A stretch of DNA of 64,000 bases from Apis mellifera. Its lineage: Eukaryota; Arthropoda; Insecta; Hymenoptera; Apidae. Under the pieces are notes generated by a model. It ran no database searches. It had not been told where the DNA came from and saw only the letters and a list, made by a program, of their open reading frames with translations. The DNA lies in contig NC_037641.1 of NCBI RefSeq assembly GCF_003254395.2, positions 7,612,001 to 7,676,000 of the forward strand. The letters run 5' to 3'. Position numbers and translations under genes: made by a program. This document shows positions 1-14,063 of this stretch, piece by piece (position 1 is the stretch's first letter; each line of letters opens with the position of its first letter).

Positions 1-1900
1 TTTTTATAATCTTTTTTTTTTATTTTTTTTTTTTGTAAAATTGAATTTTTTTTTTATTTACATGGATTAGTTTAGATTGACTCTTGTTTTGATGTTAAAA
101 TTTTGAAATGTTTAAAATTGAAATATTTCATAGAATTTTTTATTTCAATGATTTTTTAATAGTTTGAAAATTATATAATAGAGATAACAAACGATTATTA
201 AATCAGAATTAAAACTATTCTAGGAAGATAAATTACTTTATCTTAAAATCTTTATCTTAAAATGTCTCTAGTAGATACGAGAATTATTTCTAAAAATATC
301 AATATGATATATTATAAATATTATTTTATTTATTAAAGAATTAAATCCAAAATGAATGTTTTGTTATTCGTTATATTTCTAAAGATATAAAGTTCTATCT
401 CTTCTATTTCAATTTCAATTTTGTCTTAAAGTATTAATACTTGTGTAATATTCGAAATCAATATCTTATTTATTTCAATATTTTATTATTTTATTTATTT
501 AATGTTTTAAATATACCATTACTTAATAAAAAGAGATAAGATTAGATAAAAATCAGATTTTTTCCGTTTAAAAAAAATTAACAATAAATCTAGTCTAGTA
601 ATAATAAGTTATATCTTATCTTTTATCAGTTAGTTATAAGTACTTTAACTCATACAATTAACTCAGACTGTCTTCTAATTTTTAACAAAAAAGTATTTTT
701 TAACAAAGTACGATACAACGATACAATGAATGTTTCTTTCTTCGAACTTTATCGAATAATTTCAGCAAACAATATAAAGTGAAATTTTTAATTTGTGGTT
801 CGAATGAAAGAAGAAGTCAGGAAGAAAATTACACGGTCTCATTTATTCAGCGACGTGTACTCAAAGTCCAGTTGTCCGAGGAGTCGAGAAAAGAACCGGC
901 TGCGAAGAACAAATTATTCTCATTTTGTAGTCGTAATAAGAAACAGCTTGGCAACCAGATCCTATTTCCAGTATTTCTTCGAATTTGCATTTTCCACGGT
1001 TTTCGTTTACCAAGGAAGACAGCGTGAATCATTCTTTTCTTCGAAGTTAAATTGTCAGAATTCTTCTTTTTCTAGCATGATATCGTGTTCTGTATCTGGA
1101 ATGATACTTAAATTAAATTTCCAGTAAAATTTACGCAAATTTGTGGGCGTTCTTCTGATCTTTATAAACATTTTTTTCAATCTAAGATAAGAGTTTAAAT
1201 TTAAAAATTTAAATTCTTGCATCGTTATGCACAATTTATTAATTTTTTTACGTTCGAGAAAAATTTCTTCTTCATCTCGATCGATAAATTTTTTTGCACG
1301 CATCAGTCGTTCAATTCAATTATTTGATTTCACATTTACAGCGTGTAAAGGAATCGTTCATAAAGATGAATAAAGATGAAGTAAGTTAATAAATTTATCC
1401 ATCAACTTTCATTCATTCTTCTCTTTCTGCTTTGAAAATAATAATCTTGTAAATTGTGTATTTCTTTATTGCCATTCCTATATTAAGTAAATCCATTTAA
1501 TTGTTGAAAATTCAATAATTTGAAAAAGAATTACTTTTCACTGACATATTATTCAAATGTAATTTCTTATCATTTACCCATAGAAAGTTACCTAAAATCA
1601 TTTTATATTTCCAAACACTTTATCACATAATTAAACCTCCAAAATCCTATATTTTTAAAATTATTTAAATAATCTTCCAAACCTTATTATACAAATCAAC
1701 TTTTTTCTTTTCAAAAATTCCATATTTCCAAAAAAATTATTCAAAATCCTCGAACTCTCCTCTTCCTCATTACCATTCAATACAAGCGCAACCGTCTTTG
1801 TCATCCAAAGAAACATTTCTTCCGTTCGCCAAGGAATCTCTGGAGCAATTAAGCTCGAGACAATGTTCGCGCCTGGTTGCAACTGCGTTTCCTTCTGTTT
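1..1900. other. AT-rich non-coding
   Basis: Dense A/T runs and short random ORFs in all frames. No codon bias, splice-flanked exon or RNA gene was seen. Confidence 0.6.
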
Positions 1901-2037
1901 CCCAGTCGACAATGCCGCGTGTTTCGCAACGAACGAACCACCCCATTCCTCTTTTATACGATTCGCGTTTGCATCGTTACTTGTCGGCCTGGTAATGAGG
2001 TGCTATTCGAAACGTATTCGACTTGTTCTCGATAGGT

Positions 2038-2053
2038 GCGCGCGCGCGCGCGC
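2038..2053. repeat. (GC)8 dinucleotide tract
   Basis: Eight GC units, a Z-DNA-prone alternating sequence and unusual in such an AT-rich setting. Confidence 0.9.
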
Positions 2054-3141
2054 ACGATTCCATCCTCGAATAACACGAGGTTGGTGACGACGGTACGTAA
2101 ATCTTTTCAGTTAGAAACGCTTAACCCAGATTTAACGATGGATTAAAGGAGAATCCTGAGCTGTCCGCAAGTAAATCCACGAATGAGACGAAAAGTACAC
2201 AACGGAAATAATATTCTCCGGTTTTCCCCGTGGAAACCGGAAGCTAATTAACGAGGAAGTTGGTGAATCGCCGATTCGCCTGCCTTTCTCTGCCAATTAC
2301 TCGTCGACACGCTTGTATATTTGGGCAGAGGTTAAGGGGTTGTTTAAGAAGAAACGTGGGTAATTATATTCTCGAGGAAAGTTTTGGATGCTTCTGAAGA
2401 GTTTAGAACGAACGATGATTCTTTTTCTTTTTTTAATCGTTTGTCTAATTAAAATTTTCTTATCCTTCGAAAAATTTTAGTAGGATGGAAACTCGAATGA
2501 AAGAGGAATTTGGAATCAAAATTTAATCTTCAGTTTCGTTTTGCAAACAAGCATTGAAAGAAAAGTTATTAAAATAATTCAACGCTCCACATATCCTAAA
2601 ATTATAACTCTTACATTGCAAACGAATGTTTAAAAGCTCAAATAAATCTCGATAATAAATAGCTAACATCAAAGTAACTATTTTTAAATATATCGCTATT
2701 TAAAATAAATTTCTCTCTAATATCAAATTTACGATCTCATCTCGTGTGTCGAAGTTCAAAGTTCACCTCCGTATTCACATTCGCATCGTACGTACAATAA
2801 ACAAAATTCCACGGCCAATATCTTCGTTCGCGATCTATCCCTCCAAAGTTTCGATTCCTGGTCCACCACGTCCCGCCTCCGACCGGATCACGATCGAATC
2901 TCAAGCCCACGTGGCTCGAGATCATCACGCAACACGCGCTCTGTCCACAGGGAGGGGAGGGGGGGGGAGTCCACGGGGGTGGTTAAAGCAGTCGCGAAAT
3001 GCTAAGGAATGATCGCTAATAGACGGGGGCGCAACAGTTGCGTGGGTGGATGCGCGTTTGATGGAGGAGGGGTAGGGAGGCGGAAGGGGGATGAAGCACA
3101 CGTAGAAGGGGGTTGGTTCCCGGTAACCGGTTGACGTGCAG

Positions 3142-3146
3142 TCAGT
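3142..3146 (+). promoter_or_regulatory. possible initiator in a GC-rich block
   Basis: GCAGTCAGTATTC contains TCAGT, the core of the arthropod initiator. It stands at the right end of a G-rich, CpG-containing block (about 2,870-3,240). No transcript start or coding exon can be tied to it. Confidence 0.2.
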
Positions 3147-6100
3147 ATTCATCTGGTATCCACGCGGCGAGCAACCCTATCCCGATGGAATTTCGCGGTG
3201 GAAAATACTTCGGTGTCGCGCCAGTTTAAACGGTGTGTGTTAAACGCTCGATGATTAATGGCGATTTTTCGATAAAATATAATAACACGTATTTCGCGTA
3301 TTTCGTCCTTGTGAGAATAATAATGATCGATAACATGAGGGAAAAAATTGTTGGAAGGTGTTGGATGAATGGGGGAGATAAATGGGGGAGGGAGGGGAAA
3401 GCGCGAAATTTTCATCACGTGGAAATTTCTCTTTTCCTTTCGTGTATAATTGTTTGAACACAGTAATCCGATGACAGTGATATTTATATAGTCTCGATGT
3501 AGTTTCGATTGATTCGATTTCGTTAAATCGATTTTTGATTTCATTGGAAAATGATGATTGGAATTGTTATTTCGATACTTTAATTTTTGTTTCTGTACGT
3601 AGGAGAAATTAGTACGAGTATAAAATCAATGCTCGTGATTCAGAAGTATATAATGTTCTCCGTGGAAAATTTAATCTTAGATTATATCTTTATAATCTTT
3701 CTTCCTTTTTTACTTTTTGCAAAATTCTTGGAAAATATTGTTTTACTTTTGATTTCTCTTATCGAATTATAGAAATATTTATTTTGAATTTCTTTGAAAA
3801 TATTTATCTTTACGCGCACGTGTTTTCAGAAAGCCGGCATGAATTTATACATATATATATATATAATATTGATAAGAAATTGAAACAAATATTTTTAATA
3901 CCTAGAATTTTCTTTTAAATCTCCGATACATTTAATTAAAAATCACTTAATTTTGCATAAAAAAAACTAATAAATTGAACATTGATTATCTAAATATAAC
4001 AGTCCATGTCCACAATTCCAATTGAAATATTATTAGAATAAATCGTGGATTCAAATTAAATTTAAATTTAGAAATAGTTGGGATTCATCAAAATCATTAA
4101 ATGTTTAAAAAAAATATCGCAATGAATTTATAATGATAACCTACATAAGTATAATCACTCGAATTAAAATTAATAAAAAAGTAATATAATTCTTGGTCGG
4201 TCGTAAAAGAATAATTTTCTCAATCGAAATTTGTGAATTCCACGCGATCCACGTAATATATCAATTACGTCTTGGCGATAAAGGTGCGAGGCGTACGTGT
4301 AGATAGAGGGTGAACGGTACATCTCTTTCAATAGTTTTCATCGATCCTCCGGTTATGAAATAACGACCTAATTTGTAAGTATGTGGGTAGCGTGCCGGTT
4401 TTTCTTCGATCACACCACCACCACGGTGTAATCTTCAAAGGGTTTCTTTCACAACGCTTTGTTACGAATTCCTCGAGCCGAAAGTTCAAAGTTTATTTTA
4501 CTACGATGGTGATTCCTTCCAATTTAATATCAAATATTCGTCGTAAGGAAACGAAGTCGTAATTAAAGCATAATTATATGCAAATTACTTGAGTTGATTT
4601 TTAAGGTAAAGATTGACGTTTTGATACATTCATTTTTATCTTGCAATATTCCAATTATTATTTTCATGGGAGAAATTTTTCGGACAATTATTTTTAAAAA
4701 ATAATTTGAATAATCGAGCGTGCAGATTTTTCTTCAGAATTTTTGAAACCTTGAAATATTGGGAAAATTTTAAATTCCATCTCTGAAAGATGGATATTAA
4801 GAGAGAGTCACATCATGACGTATCTTTTTTTTTTACTGTTTCCTCAAGTTGCATCATATTTTTGATTAAAGCTACAGCCGTATTTGAATATGTATGTATA
4901 TCGTTTAAAAAAGTTATAATGGTATAAATCAAAGATAAAACAGTGGATCAAATATATTCGATTCTGCATGAAAATTCTGGGATGTAAGTTCGATTTAATC
5001 GCTCGTTAATTAAAACTGAAAACTTTATTTTAGCGAGAAACGATTCCTTTATTTCTTGCTCGTTTATTTCGTATTAGGAATAATACGTTTGAAATGAAAA
5101 AAATATTTTAAACTATGTTTTCACCGATTAAACTTTTCGTGAGATGCAATAATGATCGGATTAACTGACGATGTTTTTATTTATCTTTGAGAATGAATCT
5201 TGTTAGATTTGAAAATAAAAACGTACGTGATCTTAACGTAAAGAAGAAGAAAAAGGAAGAAACGTTCGAGTGAACGAAACGAGACGCAGCATCGTGTTTA
5301 AAAACCATAATTCTCTTCAGAATAACCGGAGAAACGGGGAAAGAAAACTAAGGATATTCGTCTTTAATCTCTTACGGAGAGATAGATGAAAGGATTACGC
5401 AAGTTTTAAGTGCCTAAGAGAAAATTTAGAGATGGCCGTCTCCAGATTATAACTTGGACTATAATTTCATCCGAATATTTGTTCCTTGTTCCTTGCAAAT
5501 ATCACATCTTCTTACCTCGTTTTCAATTTTTTTCCATTTAAAACTTCCAATTAATATTCCAACGTTTTATTACTCAAAGATAACTAGAGATTAACAAAAT
5601 TCTTGAGAGATCAAATTCTCAAATAGCCGAGGATAAATTCTTAAACGAATTAACGTATCAAAAGATTAATCGCAAAACTTGATTTAAAACTCGATCATCT
5701 CGTTCGATCTATCGGTCAGAGAGATAACCTAAATCAGGATATTTCATTATTACTGTTTTGGAGTTCGTTGCCGATTCGAGAGAATGTCGATGGCTCGCTT
5801 TGTGCTTCATTTTTCATCTTATGGGCGAATTTATATGTGTATATATATATATCGTGTTAATTAACGCGAACAAAGGACGTGGGCGTTTCGCGCCATTTTA
5901 TCAAACGATAAAAGCCGGTATTCATTTACACGTACGGGGTGATTAATAATTCGAAAAATCAATTGGCGGGAATGAAACGCGATTGTTGCCATTTTCACAA
6001 GCGTTCGAGGAACGCGCATCGATGCTTGTTTGAGCAGTCGTCGTTTTAGCAGAGATAGATCGTTTGCCCAATTGTTTTGCGACAAATGTTTACCGAATTA

Positions 6101-7064
6101 AATTTACGTGATATATTTGGTTCTGTGATTTAATTAGGCGATCTAACTATCTATTTTTCAGTACAGTCATCTATATTGAAATATTGATGTTATGTTACCA
6201 GAGAATTTATTTTAACTCGATAATTCTGATTTTTGATGAATTTGTGCATAATAAAGAATATATTAAAGTCTCATATTTTGAATTGAAGGAAGGATAATAA
6301 AGCATTCAACGTGAATAAAAATTTAGAGAATAATATTCTTAATTTTTTTTTTTTTTTTTGATACAGTTATTTATATTGGTAATGTTAAGAAAGAATTGAT
6401 TTAATTGAATTAAATCAATTAAAAGACCAAAAAAAAAAAAGAAAGAGATATTGTATTTGCAAATCGTTATAATAATTAATAAATTTTTTGTTTAATTTAT
6501 TATTACGTAATAATAAAAGAATAAAAAACTCGATAAAATACCAGTATCGTTTTATTGTTCATTTTTTTTTTTTTTTTATTATTTCAACGAGTGCTCGCAT
6601 GGCTTAATTTCTGTTCGTATAACATTAAAAATCCTTTTGTTTTATTTTATTTTATTTTTTAATAAAACATATCTAACGCAAGAATTGATACATTTGATCG
6701 AAAATCAGTTTTTCAACAAAGAACGAACTCATACTTTATTCCGTATATGTCTGAATAAAAGTTACTCGATAAAAACAAGTGTCTTAATTAACATGTACGC
6801 TTTCATTTCAAAAACCATTTTGTTAGCCAACCCTCTGATCTCCGATTCTCACCGTAACAAAACACGGATAAAACTTTTTTTTCTCTTTATCTTTCTTTCA
6901 TACAAATTGATAATTAAATTTTTTTTATACATAAAAATCTTCAAAATACATTTAACATACTTCTTCCACTTCTTCAAATTGTTACGATGTGATAAAAATT
7001 TAAATTGAACATCGACAATCAATACTGAAAATCTCCATCCATCTTATTCGAAAATATAACATTC

Positions 7065-7084
7065 TCATCATCATCATCATTATC
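7065..7084. repeat. (TCA)n trinucleotide repeat
   Basis: Short run of TCA units, non-coding. Confidence 0.8.
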
Positions 7085-7419
7085 ATTAACGTCCATTACT
7101 ATCACAGCGCCTCGGGATGCCTTTATGGAGTTATCCTCTCAATATCGATCGATCTCTGGATATCTCATTAAAAATAGAGGATCGAATGGTTCATCAAAGA
7201 AAATTATTCCAAATATTCCCCCTCCCTTGTCATTTCGATTGTTCGACGGTATCCCTGTAGGCGATATAAATGTTCTCTTCCCTCTTTTTTCAAACTGGGA
7301 TGCATTCGGCGATATTTCTCGATCGGCGGATTTATTTCTACGCGGAATAATGCCTGGGGCCTGTCAGGATTTCATCTGTCTTCATTTATGAATACGCAAC
7401 CGTCGATAACCGCCCTCCC

Positions 7420-7456
7420 TTCAGCCACGAAACGATGGAATCATTTCGTGGCTGAA
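7420..7456. other. perfect 13-bp hairpin
   Basis: TTCAGCCACGAAA (7420-7432) and its exact reverse complement TTTCGTGGCTGAA (7444-7456) flank an 11-base loop. Pairing does not extend beyond the stem, so it is too short for a usual pre-miRNA. It may be a palindromic protein site or an RNA hairpin. Confidence 0.75.
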
Positions 7457-10400
7457 ACGTGGCACAAGTGAAAGAGCCTCCTCCGTCTAATGGAACCGGT
7501 AAAAAATTAAATTGTCCTGCGAGAAATTAATGGTCCGCCACTTTGTACCATCCCTTTCCGCGTGATGTTACATCAATTATCAAGAGTTTCATCTTCTTTC
7601 TACCGAACAATTACTTCTTGTTCCTCGCGTTTTCGATTCTTCGTTTTTTCATTCCTCGCTCATTTAACAATTGGGCAATGTCTTGAAATTGATATCGATG
7701 TATCTTATCAAATGATCAGTAAATGAATCAAACTACGTATCGTACGTATTTCTCATGGAAAAAAGAAGGAAGATGAAATTGATTAATTCTATATGAACAA
7801 GTGAAGAATATTGTATCAAATTTTTAAAATCGGTATGTTTAGGATTTCTTTAAATTTAAATTGATTTCAATATCTATAAATATTTTGCTTAATTAATGCA
7901 AGTAAATTTTAAACATGAATATTGTGATTCTTTTACTTTAAGAGTATGAAAGATGATATCAGAATTGATCAAATATTTCTTGCGAGGAAATATATCTCTT
8001 ATGAAATGTTTTTTAATTAATAAAATTATTTAGAATTCCATCTGTTCTTTCATTTCACTTGTTATTCGTCATCTTCTTTTCTCTTAATAGAATTCTTTAA
8101 CTATATTATTTTCTATGGATATGACGTGACGAACGATTTCGTTGATCTAAAATTGATCGAAATATGTTTAAACAAAAGGAGAAAAAGGGAATTAAAGGGA
8201 AGGAAATAAAATCGTATTTATATTTATCGAGAAAAACCACGAGAGGAAGAGGTGCGCGAGGTAAATTCTTCTTGAAAGAACTAGAATATCTCTTCTTTTC
8301 CTGACATATCTCTTCTAAATCCTTTATCTCTGTATTTTTAATCTCTGTTACAATTTTCAATGTAAAAAGAAAAAAAAATACACCGTTCCCTGCAAATTTA
8401 TTCGAGACTTTTCACAATCTTTTTTTTCACAATGTCGAAGAATGGAGAATGAACGAGGAAAAGTTTGGTGACAAAAAGCGGTTCGCGGTTCTGAAAAATC
8501 TTTTCCCAGTTCCAGTGTTTCCTTCGTCGCGAGATTGACGCTTTCGAGGAAGCTTTACGACAGTAATTGCATTCACCGGGACATTGAAACTCGCTTTCCT
8601 CCTCTTCCACTTTTCCTCTGTGTCGTTAGTCATCAGAAAGGGTTGCATTCCCGGAAATAATTGCGTGCGGGTAGTTGCTCGACTTTATTTCTCTCAGATC
8701 CATTTTACTTTTTTCTTTCTTTTCCCCCGCCCTTCCTTTTCGTTCCTCTTTTGTTTCGTTGACTTTCTCTACACTTTCGTTCTATTCGAAATCCTTGCCA
8801 AGGAAAGGCGCGTTGATACTTCAGCATTGTTGCTTCCTTCGTTCTTCCTTTTTTTTTAACAAACAACGAAAGTGTTGAAACACGCCTCGAACGAGTTTCA
8901 TCGCACGATTTTAACTTCGAGAAAAACTTGATCTTTTTTAATCTGTGATTCGATGGAAAATAGCATTCAAGAAAAATTGTTTTGAATACATTTGCGTTTT
9001 AGAAAAATTTATTTTAGAAAGAAATATTTTAGTAATATTATTATATATATGTTTTTTTTTTTGTATCTTCTATTTTTTGAAATATTTAAATTTCTTTTTT
9101 AAATTTTACTTGTAATCTAAAATAGTTGAGAAAAAAGGAAGCATTTTCTGATAATCTGAATCACGTTTAATCACGTACGATATTTCCAGAATGCGTAGAC
9201 GAGTTTCACATCTTCGTTAACATTTCAAAATTACATTTCCCACGCAACATTGACGTCAAACTTGAAGACGGATGAATCGAATACAAATAATTAATATTTT
9301 CGAATTCGCGAATATATGGAACGCAGTGATCCGTTTCGTGGTCAAAGTGGATATGGAGGGGCGAAAGGTTAAAAAATGAAAACGTAAGATCGGCGATAAA
9401 GGGTGCGTTTAAATCGGATTTTCCAAACCGATGGTGAAAATTCAATTAAACGATGCGCGTTTGTTCTCCGTTCGGACGATATTCTTCACCGTGAAATTGG
9501 AAAAACGCATCGAGACGAAACGAAAATTATTTATCATATGTGTTATGACGGTGTAATTATCAATCTGTGTAATTAGTTCTAATTTATTTTTTTTTAAGAA
9601 TTTTATAATTAAATATCGTTGAAGAAGATGAATTTTCCAATTTTTTTTTTATTTTTATTTAGCACACGAAGATAAGGAAAAATGATATCAGTGAATGGCG
9701 AGCGTATTAATTTGATATTTCCAAATATATTCGAATATTAATGCCATGATGGATGCCAGTTGGTCACATTATTCAGTTTTAATTAGAGTAATAACCGAGA
9801 GAGTTATATATCTGCATTAGTATAATTAAATCAAAATTTATTGGAAACACAGAATATTATTCTGTCAAAAATTAGAAAGTATTACTAATTAATATGGAAT
9901 GATGATTAAAAAAATTCACAGAAATTGTTGTGAGAAATAGGAATTGTATAATTTAAATTTGTTAATTCAAAAGAAATTTCAACAATAATAATTTCAATGT
10001 ATTTTCATATATTATAATATATAACTCAGTTTAATTTTCCTTGCAACCAACAATATTTCATGAAATTTAATTATTACGAAAAGAATTCTTCCAAACTTAT
10101 TCCTTATCGTCATATTATCCCCTCTTTGTCGAAATTGAATGATTGCGCTCGACGATAAAAAAAAAAAAAGAACTATTATTTGCACTTGGCTTGGAGAGAA
10201 TAAAGAATAAAGAAAGAGGTTATTTTACTTTCGAACAGATTTCCTCTAACTTTTCAACTTGTTATCTATCCCCTGCCTGGAGGGAAAACAGACAGTCGGA
10301 CCAAGATTTTAGATTAACCTCTTTGTGCAACATTATTCTCTAAAAATTTGGATTGAAATTTATCCCAACCGTAATATTTTTCTCTCATCCCAATTATCCT

Positions 10401-10665
10401 TTAATCTCCCTCTCCCTTTATTCATTCCCTATTTTTCTACATTTCAATTTGAAGCAATAAAAATAAATATTTGAATTTTCTCTCTGAGAGATTTATTTTT
10501 TTTTTGTACAGGAATTTTCGATTCAAGAATAACGCGGATATCAAATATTGAAATTCAAAGTCTATTTCCCTACTTACGATCCTGTAACGCTTCTTCGATT
10601 TTCAAAAATCGATATCGATCGTGTACATGATACATTTTTGCCAATTTCTCCAGAAATTCAGCTTC

Positions 10666-10666
10666 G

Positions 10667-10697
<31 letters not shown>
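10666..10697. repeat. (TC)n microsatellite
   Basis: TC run with a single T insertion. A second (CT) run stands at 10907-10929 in the same pyrimidine-rich block. Confidence 0.88.
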
Positions 10698-13600
10698 CTT
10701 GTCTCTCTCGGTGAGGCGTCGCGTACGAGAATAGAGACTATGGCAGAGAAGAGATACAGAGGAACAGGAGCAAGTTGACAGGGACGGACGACGACATCGA
10801 GGATGTTGCTTTATGTCGGTAATACGTCGTTTATCTTACGGTCTATATCTGTCTCAACTCTTGAACGTAAACCGCCTTGTCCTCTTTTTTCCCTCCCTTC
10901 CTCTCCCTCTCTCTCTCTCTCTCTCTCTCGTTTCCTCTTGTTGAACAGTGTGTCCACACGATCGTTCGATTTCTCGCGTAATATTGGGGTTAGTCGCCTT
11001 GTCGTTCGACGAAACTACGTGTCTTGTTGAGGGAAAAAGTTGAACGTGAGGTTTAACTCGATTGAAAGATTTCATTCGATATGACGATATCAGAAATTTT
11101 TCTCTTTCTTCCATTTTGGAAAATGAGTATAATAATCTCGCGAGTATATAATAATAATTAAACATTTTAAATGCAGATGCAAGGTATTGGTGACTGGATA
11201 TAATACAATGGGGTTAATATAGAAGCCTTGATAGAGCCCTTATATCGACAAATCCATTGCAACTCGTGTCAATTGCAGGAAACGCGTAATAACAACGATC
11301 TGTAACCAAAGCAAATCTAATGGATTAATTGATCGAGATTTTTTATTAAAAATTTGGATAATTGAGATTGTTATGCGAATGTTGTTAAAGTTTGAACGAT
11401 AAAGAATTTTCTTTAGAAAAATTAACGAGAATCTTTAATCCCCTCTCATTCGTTTGTATTAATTACACGATATAACATGTATGATATTTTATGTTATTTT
11501 AATGGAAACTACAATCGCCTCCGGCAAACTGTAATACGTAAAATTACGTCGAATGGGATAATCGAACATCACGTTCCATTACCACAATGCAATTCGTGTT
11601 CGTCAAATGTACAAATGCTTATCTTTCAAGAGATATCATCGAATCGAAATTATACAGATAACGAGAATGAAAACAAAGTAAAAGAATTGCGAAAGATGAA
11701 AACGTATTCTTCCAATTCTGTGAAAATGTGTGAATAGAATATTTGTAAGACTCGTAATGAAAATAATTATCTCATCACGACGCGAACAGAAACAATTCGA
11801 TCTTCGATATTTCGAACACTTTCACAATGTTCCACGTTAAGTGATTTGCAAATTTTCAGACCGAGTTCCGATCAACGGCAGGCAGAATTTATCTTTTGAA
11901 ACGCGGGCTTCCGCTACGGAAATTATGTCATCCCGTAAATTTCCGCCAACCATCTCCCGATACAAAGCCGATGAAGATCGGTTCGTATTCACTATGCGTA
12001 AGTGGAAAATGATTCGAGCACAGCCGCCAAATCAATCGTGATGCAGTTGTTAATGACAGTGTCAGTTTCGTTAATTAACGATTTAACGGTTATCAGTAGT
12101 AATTGACAGATATAGAAATTAGTACTAAATTGTAGATAGAGGAAAAATTACCATTCCTTTCTTTAACTGTTACGTATAAAAATAATTGATGATCAAGTTT
12201 TATTTGAATTACAAATTAATATATCAAATACACTGGATGGAAAAAATCCTTTTTAAAGATTGCATATTTTATTTTTAAACGAAAGGATATTCAATTATCG
12301 ATGTACAAATTGAATGATAAATTATTCTTATGAATATGTTTATCTTCTTTGACAAATTGGAAAATAATAAATTCTGTGAAATTAGTTAACCTTAACGCCA
12401 ACCTCGCGTGAACAAGGGAATCAGAAATAGAGATCGTTGAACGTCGGTGAAATAATGTCAAGTGGTTTCGACAAGATGTCGATCGAAGTCGCACATTTTT
12501 CTTCGGATTGCCGGGAAAATAAACCAAGTTTCCTGCCAACTTATTAATAAATTCTCGAGTACAATTTGCCGCTAATTGAACGCGATTAATTTAATTCCAT
12601 CTTGCTCCCCAAAAGGAAGAAAATTTATAATATTTGCTAAGTTATAATATTTAAACGCAACGTGTTTCCCGTAAAAATAAAATTTTGAAAATTATAATTG
12701 AATCGAAAGGAAATAGAAAATTCTCTCGAGCGAAGATATTTCTCGTTTGAAAGCGACCTCGATTTTTTTCTTTTTCAAAAAATTCTTTTCCACGAATTAG
12801 ATACATCTAATCGCCACTGTCGATACTGTCTTCTGCACTTAAACGTTTCGCCCTTCTTTCGCCGTATCACTGTCAATGCAACTAATGGCTCGGATCTATT
12901 GTGTTTCGAAAGATCGAAATCTTCTTCTTTCGTTCTATCGAACGTGTATTGGACGTTCAAAACGTTGAAGTGTCCCCGCAAAAGTTTTCCACTGCAACGT
13001 ATCTCTTTGAAACGTATCTCTCGTCGATCTTTTATTATTCCCGTCAATAAATAAATTTTTGAGTATTTTATCATTAATCCAAATGATTAAATTCATTATT
13101 ATAGCAAATTAGAAATTGTAATTTGTTATTAATTCTAAGAAATAATTATCTAATAAATGTCGTATATTTTAAATGTCAAAGAATTAAAATATGATTGCGT
13201 TTAATATTACGAATATGTAAATGATGCACGTTTTGAGGAATTGTGAATTTGAATTTATCTTCCATTGTGATCGATAATAATTTCAATTATGCTGCATTAA
13301 TTTCGTAAAAGTATCACCATTCACCACCAACCGATATCACAATTCACTACGCAGAAATAGCCCGTTATAACGTGGTATTAATGATTCAGGCACAACTTGA
13401 TATCGATAAACTCCGGAAAATCCAATTATAGTTCGATTTGCAGTTGAACTGTTGCATTTTAGCTGATTGTGGTTATTTTGAATGTCTATTGAAATTCCTG
13501 AGTATCTAACTTTCTCGGGATAGTTAACCAAAAATTAGGAAACGGTTGAAATTCTTCTGAAAAATATTAATATTCAATTTATGATTTACAGTTTATCTCT

Positions 13601-13970
13601 TTTGTATTAATTTTCAATCTATTGTTTGTCTAAAAATAATTCGGAAGATATGGATATGATAGATTATTTCCTTTTAAAAATAAAAAGGCTTAGGAATTCA
13701 TTTAACTAACCCTAATTTAGATATATCTTTTAATTTCATCGAACGTCGATTTTTTTTAAAAATTAATTACTTTTCACTCTATCTATCAAACGGATTATTA
13801 TGTTCAAATTTAATTAAATTTTCGAATCGAATGGCAAGTAAAAAATAAAAAAAGGAAAATATTCTCCTGCAAAGGTGTCGCAGTTTAAATTTAGAAATTC
13901 ACCTCGACGAGGAGGAAAAAACATTTGGTGATACTCGAAGGAATAATAGAAGTTCAAGGTGAAAGAAAAT

Positions 13971-13976
13971 TCAGTC
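13971..13976 (+). promoter_or_regulatory. possible initiator (TCAGTC) for the small membrane-protein gene
   Basis: TCAGTC matches the arthropod initiator TCA(G/T)TY and lies about 80 bases before the ATG at 14054. No TATA box stands at the expected distance. The motif is short and can occur by chance. Confidence 0.2.
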
Positions 13977-14027
13977 GGTGGGTTGAGAGAACGCGCTTGC
14001 GTGAGGATTCGTGTGTATATGTGTGTA

Positions 14028-14063
14028 ATGGTGGAGAAAGTTGTACGCGCACGATGCAGCTGA
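14028..14063 (+). other. short upstream ORF overlapping the 61-codon ORF
   Basis: ATG at 14028 (G at -3, G at +4) opens an 11-codon frame ending in TGA at 14061-14063, out of frame with and overlapping the start of the 61-codon ORF at 14054. If transcription starts near 13971 this uORF would be the first AUG and could limit translation of the membrane protein. Confidence 0.3.

Larger units (their letters stand above)
1900..3250. promoter_or_regulatory. GC-richer islands, possibly regulatory
   Basis: Two blocks (about 1,900-2,340 and 2,750-3,230) rise well above the AT-rich surroundings and contain CpGs, G-runs and the (GC)8 tract. No exon is supported. In bee genomes such islands are often conserved non-coding or promoter DNA; that reading is an inference. 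Confidence 0.3.
3250..13970. other. AT-rich non-coding with few local features
   Basis: No convincing exon. It holds the 7,420 hairpin, (TCA)n at 7,065, several long T-runs, and a pyrimidine-rich block with TC repeats at 10,660-10,930. Slightly GC-richer patches at 8,440-8,900, 9,180-9,540 and 12,700-13,050 carry open frames on both strands but no codon bias or splice context. Confidence 0.5.
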
